Positions 43,967-50,974 of a DNA stretch of 64,000 nucleotides are shown piece by piece. Origin of the DNA: Acrocarpospora corrugata (GTDB lineage Bacteria; Actinomycetota; Actinomycetes; Streptosporangiales; Streptosporangiaceae); the NCBI RefSeq assembly GCF_009687845.1, contig NZ_BLAD01000060.1, positions 1-64,000 of the forward strand. The letters are read 5' to 3'. The translations under genes were made by a program, and so were the position numbers. Every line of letters starts with the position of its first letter. The first letter of the stretch is position 1. The notes under the pieces are model-generated. The model worked only from the letters and a program-made list of their open reading frames with translations. It was not told the DNA's origin and made no database searches.

Positions 43967-44728
43967 ATGGACATCCGGCGGGAAGGGCTAATCGACCCGC
44001 ACGCCGTGCGGGCCCTGGCGGGGCTGCTCGGGACCGAGGCGGGCGAGCGGCTGCCGCCGATGTGGCACTGGGCGCACCTGCTGGACGAGTGGCGGCAGGA
44101 CGAGCTCGGGCCGGACGGGCATCCGCTGGCGGGGCAGCCCGGCCCCGGCCGGACCCGGATGTTCGCGGGCGGGCGGACCACGCACCTGCGGGCGCTGCGG
44201 GTGGGCGAGGCGGCCGTGCGGACCACCCGGGTGGTCGCGTCGGCGGACAAGACCGGCCGCTCCGGCCCGCTGACCTTCGTGACGGTACGGAACGAGATCC
44301 ACCAGGGCGGCGAACCGGCCGTCGTCGAGGAACAGGATCTCGTGTACCGGCCGCCGGGGATTTTGCCGAAAACCGGCGCGGGCTTGCCGATGGGGGAACC
44401 GCGTCTCACTTTCGACGTCGATCCGGTGGTGTTGTTCCGGTTCTCCGCGCTCACTTATAACGCGCATCGCATTCACTATGACCACCGGTTCGCCGCCGGT
44501 GAGGGATACCCGGACCTCGTGGTGCACGGGCCGCTGCTGATCGTGCTCATGGCGGAGCTGTTCCGGCGGACCGGCCTGGACCTGATCGGGACGGAGTTCG
44601 CCTACCGGCTGCTCGCGCCCGCGATCGGGCCGCAGCGGCTCACGGTGGCCATGGCCGGGCCCGGCTCGGCCGAGGTCTACGACGGGGAGGGGCGCCGGGT
44701 CGCGGCGGGTTCTGTCAGTCGCAGTTGA
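43967..44728 (+). CDS. MaoC/HTD2-type hydratase (mesaconyl-C4-CoA / itaconyl-CoA hydratase-like)
   Basis: 253 residues from ATG 43967 with GAGAGGAG upstream. It is a double hotdog protein. The N-terminal half is the FAS1-like dehydratase domain (WHWAHLLDEW; RTRMFAGGRTTHLRALRVGE; FVTVRNEIHQGGEPAVVEEQDLVYR). The C-terminal half has LFRFSALTYNAHRIHYDHRFAAGEGYPDLVVHGPLL-like text with the catalytic Asp/His pair in HYD and VHGP. This layout is that of mesaconyl-C4-CoA hydratase (Meh) and HTD2. It would hydrate a C5 dicarboxylyl-CoA. The 3' end overlaps the convergent sigma-integrase gene by 52 bp. Confidence 0.85.
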   Translation: MDIRREGLIDPHAVRALAGLLGTEAGERLPPMWHWAHLLDEWRQDELGPDGHPLAGQPGPGRTRMFAGGRTTHLRALRVGEAAVRTTRVVASADKTGRSGPLTFVTVRNEIHQGGEPAVVEEQDLVYRPPGILPKTGAGLPMGEPRLTFDVDPVVLFRFSALTYNAHRIHYDHRFAAGEGYPDLVVHGPLLIVLMAELFRRTGLDLIGTEFAYRLLAPAIGPQRLTVAMAGPGSAEVYDGEGRRVAAGSVSRS

Positions 44729-46722
44729 TACAAGGTGTTGCCATGCGACGCCTGCTTGAACAGATACTCCGCCCGTTCGTAGGACAGGCGGCGGCGGCCT
44801 GTCTCCGGGCACAGGTCGCGGGACGGCGGCGTCCGGGCCGGGGCCGGGCGCCGGTCGGCCAGGAACAGCGGGCCCCGGCGGCGGCCGGCGATGAGCTGGG
44901 GGAGGAGCCCGGCCGTGCGCGGTCCCCACAGGGTGCCGCGCGTGTGGTCGCCGATGTCCTCGATGTCCTCGATGCCCCCTGTGCCCCCTGTGCCCCCGAT
45001 GCTCTTCACGTCCTCGATGTCGAGGGAGAGGGCCAGGGCGGCGGTGGCCGTGCTCTCGTAGAGCATCGTCCAGAGGGTGCGTTCGCGCAGGGCGAGGCCG
45101 GGGCGCGCCAGCAGGGCTTCGACGAAGACGGGGTCCAGGGCGGGGGTTCTGCCCCGTGGTTCGTGGCGGCGGCCGAGCCGGGCGGCGGGGTCGGCGGTGT
45201 GCCAGCCCCGGTCGCGGGCCGCCCACGCGGCGAAGGAGCGGACGGCCGCGCGGTGCCGGTTCCAGGTCGCGTCCGCCGCGCCGCCCCACGCGGCGGCGAA
45301 CAGCTCGGCGACCCGCTCGGCGGTCACCTCGGGCAGCGGGATCCCGGCGCCGAGGTGGGCGAGCATCCGGTTCATGGTGTGCCGGTAGGCGCGGAGCGTC
45401 CCCGCGTCCAGGTCGGCGCGGTCCAGGAACGCGGCGACGGCGTGGCCGAGCGTGACCGCGTCGTCCCGGCCGCCGCAGGCGGCGGCGCGTTTCAGCAGGA
45501 TCGCGCGCTCGGGCGTGTTCTGGGCGAGTTCGGCGGCGCGCTCGAACTCGGCGCGCGCCTCGGTGCTGCGGCCGAGCCTGGCCAGCAGGTCGCCCCGCAC
45601 GCCCGGCAGCAGATGGTAGTTGCGCATCGCTGGCTCGGCCAGCAGCGGATCCGCCAGGGCCAGGCCCGCCTCGGGGCCGTCCGCCATCGCGACCGCGACC
45701 GCGCGGTTGAGCTGCACGACCGGGGTGGGCAGCACCCGGAACAGCGCGTCGTAGAGCGCCGCGATCTGGGCCCAGTCGGTGCCGGCCGCCGTGGCGGCCT
45801 GGGCGTGGCAGACCGCGATGGCGGCCTGCAGGACGTACGGGCCCAGCGGGCCGCCGGCGGTCCTGGCCTGGAGCAGCGCCGTCATGCCCCGGCGGATCAG
45901 CAGCCGATCCCAGCGCCCGCGATTCTGCTCGTGCAGCGGGATCGGCTCGCCCTCTGGGCCGGTTCTGGCCTCGGCCCGCGACGCCTGCAACTCCATCAGC
46001 GCGACCAGGCCGAGCACCTCGGCCTCACCGGGCATCAGCTGGGCCAGCACCCGGCCGAGCCGCAACGCCTCCAGGCACAATCCCGGCCGGATCAGGTCCT
46101 CGCCCGCCGTGGCCGCGTAGCCCTCGTTGAACACCAGGTAGATGACTTCGAGCACCGAAGACAGCCGGGCGGCGCGCTCCCGCCCCTCGGGCACCTCGAA
46201 CGGGATCCGCCGGGCGGCCAGCGTGCGCTTGGCCCGGACGATCCGCTGCGCGACCGCGGTCTCCGACACCAGGAACGCGCGTGCGATCTCCTCGGTCCGC
46301 AGGCCGCCGACGAGCCGTAGGGTCAGCGCCAGCCGCGCCTCGGTGGTCAGTGCGGGGTGGCAGGAGATGAACATCAGCCGCAGGACGTCGTCGCCGACCT
46401 CGTCGCCGTCCGGTGCCAGGTCGAGGGACTCGTCGGGCTGGGTGGTGAGCTCGTGCGCGAGCTGTTCGTGCTTGCGGTCCAGCCGTTCGGCGCGGCGCAG
46501 GTGGTCGATGGCCCGGCGTTTGGCGATGGCCATCAGCCAGGCGCCCGGATTGTCCGGGACGCCTGACTCAGGCCATCGCTCAAGCGCGGCCAGGAGCGCG
46601 TCCTGCGCGAACTCCTCGGCCAGGCCGACATCGCCTGTCATCCGGACCAGGCCGGCGACGATCCGCGCGGACTCCAGCTTCCAGACGCCGTCGACCGCTG
46701 CGTGCGCGTCCCACGACGTCAT
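44677..46722 (-). CDS. ECF42-type sigma factor fused to a degenerate tyrosine recombinase
   Basis: 681 residues in one frame. Residues 1-415 are a complete ECF42 sigma factor: region 2 (AEEFAQDALLAALERW; AIDHLRRAERLD), region 4 (ARLALTLRLVGGLRTEEIARAFLVSETAVAQRI), IYLVFNEGYAATAG, and helical repeats ending ERAILLKRAAACG. From about 424 to 681 the protein changes to a phage-integrase layout: SAM-like core-binding domain (HAVAAFLDRADLDAGTLRAYRHTM; TWNRHRAAVRSFAAWA) and a catalytic domain (RERTLWTMLYESTAT; GLLPQLIAGRRRGPLF; RDLCPETGRRRLSYERA). The expected first catalytic Arg is Thr560; the HxLRH box reads YQLRL; and the tyrosine region is missing. The recombinase is therefore dead. A slippage-prone repeat encodes GGTGGTGGIEDIEDIGD. 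The DGPF partner gene lies upstream. Confidence 0.85.
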   Translation of the reverse strand: MTSWDAHAAVDGVWKLESARIVAGLVRMTGDVGLAEEFAQDALLAALERWPESGVPDNPGAWLMAIAKRRAIDHLRRAERLDRKHEQLAHELTTQPDESLDLAPDGDEVGDDVLRLMFISCHPALTTEARLALTLRLVGGLRTEEIARAFLVSETAVAQRIVRAKRTLAARRIPFEVPEGRERAARLSSVLEVIYLVFNEGYAATAGEDLIRPGLCLEALRLGRVLAQLMPGEAEVLGLVALMELQASRAEARTGPEGEPIPLHEQNRGRWDRLLIRRGMTALLQARTAGGPLGPYVLQAAIAVCHAQAATAAGTDWAQIAALYDALFRVLPTPVVQLNRAVAVAMADGPEAGLALADPLLAEPAMRNYHLLPGVRGDLLARLGRSTEARAEFERAAELAQNTPERAILLKRAAACGGRDDAVTLGHAVAAFLDRADLDAGTLRAYRHTMNRMLAHLGAGIPLPEVTAERVAELFAAAWGGAADATWNRHRAAVRSFAAWAARDRGWHTADPAARLGRRHEPRGRTPALDPVFVEALLARPGLALRERTLWTMLYESTATAALALSLDIEDVKSIGGTGGTGGIEDIEDIGDHTRGTLWGPRTAGLLPQLIAGRRRGPLFLADRRPAPARTPPSRDLCPETGRRRLSYERAEYLFKQASHGNTLYQLRLTEPAATRRPSPS

Positions 46723-46761
46723 GATCGGATCATCGCCTCGGCCTGCCGTCGATGCGCGGGG

Positions 46762-47088
46762 TTATTCGGGGCCGAACACCTGCTGCATGTCGCCCACGCC
46801 GTCGCCGACGATCTGCCAGAACCGGCGGGACAGCTCGATGGCCTCCTCCTTGGAGCGCACCTCGATCAGCGCGAAGCTCACGATCGCCTCGCGCGCCTCG
46901 GTGAAAGGCCCGTCGGTGATGGTGAGGTCGCCGCCGGAGGAGGTGAAGCGGGTGCCCGCGGGGTCGAGCCCGCCGGTCGCCAGCAGCACGCCCGCCTTGG
47001 TCATCTCCTCCACGAACTTGCCCATCTCGATGTGCATCGCCTCGTCCGGGGCCGGGCCGCCGCCCTTGGTGGTCATCAGGAATCGCAT
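46762..47088 (-). CDS. DGPF/YCII-domain protein, partner of the sigma-integrase fusion
   Basis: 108 residues from ATG 47088 with AAGGAG upstream. YCII/DGPF family: MRFLMTTKGG start, ATGGLDPAG, LTITDGPFTEAREAIVSFALIEV (the TDGPF signature), and SRRFWQIVGDG end. It precedes the sigma gene by 39 bp on the same strand, the usual ECF42 module order. Upstream on the minus strand two GTCGA elements (centred near 47176 and 47150) might form an ECF-type promoter, but the spacing is uncertain. Confidence 0.85.
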   Translation of the reverse strand: MRFLMTTKGGGPAPDEAMHIEMGKFVEEMTKAGVLLATGGLDPAGTRFTSSGGDLTITDGPFTEAREAIVSFALIEVRSKEEAIELSRRFWQIVGDGVGDMQQVFGPE

Positions 47089-47347
47089 GGTCTGCTCCTT
47101 GTTCGTTTCGTGCCTTTCAGCCACGCGTCGAACATCTGGCACGGAAATCGACCGTACCGGGGTTGACCTGGGATTCGACGGGATGTGACAGGTAATGCGC
47201 CCACTCAACATATGACAGGTAACGCCGAAATTTCTAGATATGGCCTGGTCGGCGGGGTGGCCGGGGCGGGAGGTCGATTCCGGGCTTCGCCGATCGACGC
47301 GTCAGCGAGGCCGGTTCGACCGGCACCGCCGCAGAAAGGGAAACGGC

Positions 47348-48082
47348 ATGACCACCACCAAGGCCAGCGCCCAGGCCGGCACGCAAGCCAGCGCCCAGGC
47401 CGGCACGCAAGCCAGCGCCCAGACCAGCGCCCAGACCAGCACCCAGGTTGGCACCCGGACCGGCACGGGCGCGCTCCTCGTCGGCGGCGCGCTGGCCGCG
47501 CCCGTCTTCGGGATCCTGTCCTTCGGCCAGGCTTTCACCCGGGAGGGCTTCGACCTGACCCGCCACCCGCTCAGCATGCTGAGCAACGGCGACCTCGCCT
47601 GGCTCCAGATCACCACGTTCGTGCTGATGGGCGTCCTGGCCGTCGCCGGCTCGATCGGTCTCCGCCGCGCCCTGGACGGCCAGTCCGGCGGTGTCTGGGC
47701 GCCCAGGTTGATCGGGGTGTTCGGCGTCACCACCGTCCTGGCCGGGATCTTCACGCTGGAGCCGATGGACGGCTTCCCCGTCGGCACCCCGCCGGGCGTG
47801 CCGGCCTCGATGAGCTGGCACAGCCTCGTGCACAACGCCTCCGGCGCGATCGGGTTCCTCGCGCTCATCGTGGCCTGGTTCGTCCTCGCCCGGCACTACG
47901 GCCGGGCGGGCCGTACCGGATACGCGGTGGGCTCGGCGGCCAGCGGAGTGATCTTCCTGGCCGGCAACGTCTGGGCGATGTCGGGCGGGGCCGCGGGCGC
48001 GCTCGCCGTCGGGCTCGGCTCCCTGGCGGGCATCGCCTGGCTCACCGTCGTCGCCCTGGACGAGCGCGCCGGGCTTCGCTGA
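47348..48082 (+). CDS. DUF998 membrane protein with repetitive N-terminus
   Basis: 244 residues from ATG 47348 with AAAGGGAAA upstream. After a 36-residue Ala/Gln/Thr/Ser stretch encoded partly by an exact 24-bp tandem repeat (47363-47410), six membrane helices follow. They include GALLVGGALAAPVFGILSF, GFDLTRHPLSMLSNGD (the DUF998 signature loop), FVLMGVLAVAGSIGL and GIFTLEPMDGFP. Function of DUF998 proteins is unknown. It stands alone; two TGACAGGTAA copies lie upstream (47186-47195 and 47213-47222). Confidence 0.8.
   Translation: MTTTKASAQAGTQASAQAGTQASAQTSAQTSTQVGTRTGTGALLVGGALAAPVFGILSFGQAFTREGFDLTRHPLSMLSNGDLAWLQITTFVLMGVLAVAGSIGLRRALDGQSGGVWAPRLIGVFGVTTVLAGIFTLEPMDGFPVGTPPGVPASMSWHSLVHNASGAIGFLALIVAWFVLARHYGRAGRTGYAVGSAASGVIFLAGNVWAMSGGAAGALAVGLGSLAGIAWLTVVALDERAGLR
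47363..47410 (+). repeat. exact 24-bp tandem repeat in the DUF998 gene
   Basis: Two adjacent identical 24-base units (47363-47386 and 47387-47410), each encoding the eight residues ASAQAGTQ, followed by shorter degenerate copies to about 47455. It can expand or contract in whole codons, so it is a candidate contingency-type length polymorphism. Confidence 0.8.
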
Positions 48083-48145
48083 CCGCCTCGCGCATTGTGC
48101 GGCATTGCGCGAGGTGGCCCCCGCCCTGCCGAGTACGATCGAGCA

Positions 48146-48682
48146 ATGGCCGAAATGACCGAAACCGCGCACGGCTGGCTCGCTCCGGAAGAGCTGGAGG
48201 CCATCCGGGGGCGGATGCCGATCCTGTACGTCGACGCCGTCCCCGTCCGGGTCGACGAGTCGGGCGCGGTGACCCACGTGGGCCTGCTGCTCCGCATCGG
48301 CCCGGACGGGGCGGTCAGCCGGGCCCTGGTCTCCGGCAGGGTGCTCTACCACGAGCGGATCCGCGACGCCCTCATGCGCCACCTGGAGAAGGACCTCGGG
48401 CCGGTGGCGCTGCCCAAGATCCCGGTTTCGCCGCAGCCGTTCACGGTGGCCGAGTACTTCCCGACCCAGGACGTCACGCCCTACCACGACCCGCGCCAGC
48501 ACGCGGTCTCGCTCGCCTACATCGTGCCGGTCGCGGGTGACTGCCGTCCCCGGCAGGACGCGCTCGACCTGGAGTGGTTCACCCCCGCCGAGGCCGCCTC
48601 CATGATGGTGCAGCAGGAGATGACGGGCGGCCAGGGCGTGCTGCTCAAGCAGGCCCTGGCCCATGTCGGCCGCCTGACCTGA
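48146..48682 (+). CDS. DUF4916 Nudix-like protein with altered Nudix box
   Basis: 178 residues from ATG 48146. The protein resembles the DUF4916/Nudix fold: GWLAPEELEAIRGRMPILYVDAVPV, LLLRIGPDG, LVSGRVLYHERIRDALMRHLEKDLG and DALDLEWFTPAEA. The helix aligns with the Nudix box G-x5-E-x7-R-E-x-x-E-E-x-G, but the metal-binding glutamates are largely replaced (RHLEKDLG where REUxEExG is expected). It may not be a canonical pyrophosphohydrolase. TGA overlaps the next gene's ATG (TGATG), so the two are coupled. Confidence 0.8.
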   Translation: MAEMTETAHGWLAPEELEAIRGRMPILYVDAVPVRVDESGAVTHVGLLLRIGPDGAVSRALVSGRVLYHERIRDALMRHLEKDLGPVALPKIPVSPQPFTVAEYFPTQDVTPYHDPRQHAVSLAYIVPVAGDCRPRQDALDLEWFTPAEAASMMVQQEMTGGQGVLLKQALAHVGRLT

Positions 48683-49551
48683 TGGCGACCATGCGGGCGT
48701 ACGCCACGGGCGCGGATCTTCGCGCGATGCAGGAGCTGACCCAGCGGCTGTGGTCTGTCCGGAGTTCGTATCATGTGGGGGATCTGGCGTGGGGGCGGCT
48801 GATGTACCCGCCGGAGCTGACCGAGTGGCCGATCGCGCTCTGGGAGGACGGCGGGCGCGTGGTCGCCTGGGGGTGGGCGAACTTGCCGGGAGATTTCCGG
48901 TTACAGGTGGATCCGGAGCATCCGGAGCTGATGGGTGAGGTGCTCCAGTGGTTCAAGAGCCTCGCAGACGGTCAGCCGGTGGCGATCACGACGCTGGACG
49001 TCGAGGAGGGCCTCCGGTCGGCGCTGGCCGGTTACGGATACCTCCAGGATCCGCATGAGACGGCGTTCTTCGCCCACCACCGGCGCTCGTTGAGGCGACT
49101 GCCGGATCCGGTGGTTCCGCCCGGGTTCGTGGTGCGGCCGGTGTCGGGCGCGGCCGATCTGGTACGGCGGGTGGCCGTCCATCGGCGCTCCTGGAATTCG
49201 ACCAAGGTGACCGAGGAGTCCTATCGGGCCCTGATGGGGGCCTGGCCGTACCGGGCGGATCTGGACTGGGTCGCGGAAGGGCCCGACGGCGAGTTCGCCG
49301 CCAGTTGCCTGATCTGGCTGGATGACCAGCACAGGGTCGGCCTGATCGAGCCAGTGGGGACGGTTCCGGAGTTCCGCCGCCAAGGACTGTCCCGCGCGGT
49401 CTGCCTGGCCGCCCTGCACTCCCTCCGCGACGCCGGCGGGAGCACCGCGATCGTCTGCCCCCGGGGCGACACCGGCTATCCAATCCCGCAGCGCCTGTAC
49501 CGCGGCATGGGCTTCCGGCGTCAGGCCCGGACGATTCCCTACCTCGGCTGA
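48682..49551 (+). CDS. GNAT-family N-acetyltransferase
   Basis: 289 residues from ATG 48682, coupled to the DUF4916 gene. Two GNAT-like halves: the first (1-150) is degenerate. The second has the acetyl-CoA site in GLIEPVGTVPEFRRQGLSRAVCLAALHSLRDAG (V-x-P-x-x-R-x-x-G/A pattern) and YRGMGF at the end. Actinobacterial two-GNAT proteins of this size include MshD-like enzymes, but no cysteine-glucosamine-inositol signature can be claimed. Substrate unknown. Confidence 0.85.
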   Translation: MATMRAYATGADLRAMQELTQRLWSVRSSYHVGDLAWGRLMYPPELTEWPIALWEDGGRVVAWGWANLPGDFRLQVDPEHPELMGEVLQWFKSLADGQPVAITTLDVEEGLRSALAGYGYLQDPHETAFFAHHRRSLRRLPDPVVPPGFVVRPVSGAADLVRRVAVHRRSWNSTKVTEESYRALMGAWPYRADLDWVAEGPDGEFAASCLIWLDDQHRVGLIEPVGTVPEFRRQGLSRAVCLAALHSLRDAGGSTAIVCPRGDTGYPIPQRLYRGMGFRRQARTIPYLG

Positions 49552-49581
49552 TCTGTCGTACCCGGCTGGCATGATGTGCCG

Positions 49582-50238
49582 ATGCCACCGGACAGCTCAT
49601 CGATCGCGTCCTACTGGGACGCCGCCGCTTCCTTCGACGACGAGGCCGATCACGGCCTGCTCGATCCCCGGGTCAGGGCCGCGTGGTCGGAACGCCTGCG
49701 CTCCTGGATGCCCGCCGCCCCCGCCGACGTCCTCGACCTGGGCTGCGGCACCGGCTCACTGTCCCTGCTCCTGGCCCAGCAGAGACACCGGCCGGTCGGC
49801 GTAGACCTGGCGCCCCTGATGGTCGATCAGGCCCGGCGCAAACTCAGCACGGCAGGCTTCGACGCCCCGATGCTGGTGGGCGACGCGGCCGGCCCGCCAG
49901 AAGCGGCGGGAACAGCCTTCGACGTGATCCTCTCCCGCCACCTGCTGTGGACCCTGCCCGACCCCGAGCGGGCACTGAGCCGCTGGACCGGCCTGCTCCG
50001 TCCAGGCGGCCGCCTGGTCCTCGTCGAGGGCCGCTGGGCCACCTCGGCCGAACCCGAGGAAGACCAGTCCTACGCGGACCCCGGCTCGCTCCCGTGGCGG
50101 GGCGGCGTCACCGCCGAAGATCTCCAGCGGGCGCTGCGCCCGCTGGTGAGAACCTCGCGCGTCGAGCCGCTCCCGGATCCCGATCTGTGGGGCCGGCCCA
50201 TCCACGACGAGAGATACGCCGTGGTCGCCTTCGTCTAG
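49582..50238 (+). CDS. class I SAM-dependent methyltransferase
   Basis: 218 residues from ATG 49582; GTG 49576 is an alternative. Motif I VLDLGCGTGSLSLLLA, motif II PVGVDLAPLMVDQAR, motif III MLVGDAAG and motif IV FDVILSRHLLWTLPDPERAL all match the UbiE/Methyltransf_11 type. Small-molecule substrate unknown. The stop codon shares CTAG (50235-50238) with the stop of the convergent nucleotidyltransferase gene. Confidence 0.88.
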   Translation: MPPDSSSIASYWDAAASFDDEADHGLLDPRVRAAWSERLRSWMPAAPADVLDLGCGTGSLSLLLAQQRHRPVGVDLAPLMVDQARRKLSTAGFDAPMLVGDAAGPPEAAGTAFDVILSRHLLWTLPDPERALSRWTGLLRPGGRLVLVEGRWATSAEPEEDQSYADPGSLPWRGGVTAEDLQRALRPLVRTSRVEPLPDPDLWGRPIHDERYAVVAFV

Positions 50239-50972
50239 TTCGTCTTCCGTACCGCGATCAGGAAGTCCTCCACGGCGGCCCGGTCGGGATCGGCGGGCAG
50301 GCCGTCCGGGGCCTCGTCGAGGTCGGCGATCAGTCTGGCGCGCCAGGCTTGGACCTCGGGCCAGGGGATTTCGCCGCGCCGGATCGCGAGCAGCCGGTCG
50401 CGATGGCCGCCCACGTGGACGAGGGGTTCGCCGTGCAGGGCCAGGTGGCGGCCGGAGAGCAGCAGGCGGATCATGTGCATCGCCGACTTCCACTTCGGCG
50501 ATTCGGGGTCGATCCGTTTGCGGAGGGTGTCGGCGTACTCCAGGAAGCTTTTCCGGGCCCGCCGGGACAGGAACGCGGGGCGTAATTCCCGTAGCTCCGC
50601 GCCGATCGGGGTGACGCGTTCCACGATGGGGGACCACAGGCATTCGATGACGGTGGGGTCGCAGGTCAGGGCCAGGCTGACGAAGCGTTCGATCTCCCAG
50701 GAGAACTGTTCGGGCAGCGGGCCGTCCAGATGGGTCGGCGGCTTGTCGAGACGCCAGAACGAGGACGTCGGGGCCGCGTAGACGCCCCGGCGGTCGGTGT
50801 CGGAGGCGGCGGTGTCCAGGCCCTGGGCCCGGGAGCCGACCACGACCGAGAGGACCGTGTGGTCGGTATCAGGTTCATGGGTGTAACGCTGCCACCAGGA
50901 GAACGATATAGGAAAATAGGGAAGGGCGAATCGGGCATCTGGCTCGGACAGGCGTTGTTCGCTAGCCTCCAC
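50235..50972 (-). CDS. YcgL-type predicted nucleotidyltransferase
   Basis: About 245 residues. The nucleotidyltransferase (pol-beta-like) motif is VVVGSRAQGLDTAASDTDRRGVY with G-S-x10-D-x-D, characteristic of predicted nucleotidyltransferase YcgL proteins, which lack a known substrate. The helical partner region follows (FLEYADTLRKRI; MIRLLLSGRHLALHGEPLV). The start is uncertain: GTG 50972 gives an odd 38-residue leader. An ATG at 50879 in another frame (MNLIP) would produce a natural start if one base were inserted near 50868, so a fifth indel is possible. With GTG 50972 it would be divergent from the 50975 gene with almost no room for promoters. Confidence 0.7.
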   Translation of the reverse strand: MEASEQRLSEPDARFALPYFPISFSWWQRYTHEPDTDHTVLSVVVGSRAQGLDTAASDTDRRGVYAAPTSSFWRLDKPPTHLDGPLPEQFSWEIERFVSLALTCDPTVIECLWSPIVERVTPIGAELRELRPAFLSRRARKSFLEYADTLRKRIDPESPKWKSAMHMIRLLLSGRHLALHGEPLVHVGGHRDRLLAIRRGEIPWPEVQAWRARLIADLDEAPDGLPADPDRAAVEDFLIAVRKTN

Positions 50973-50974
50973 CC

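Noticed and set aside
44677-45460. Active integrase / mobile element
   Set aside because: Catalytic Arg, His and Tyr are lost or absent and no att repeats were found, so no mobile element is claimed.
47140-47180. ECF42-type promoter before the second DGPF gene
   Set aside because: Two GTCGA elements exist, but spacing did not fit well and the first module has no clear counterpart; not listed as a feature.
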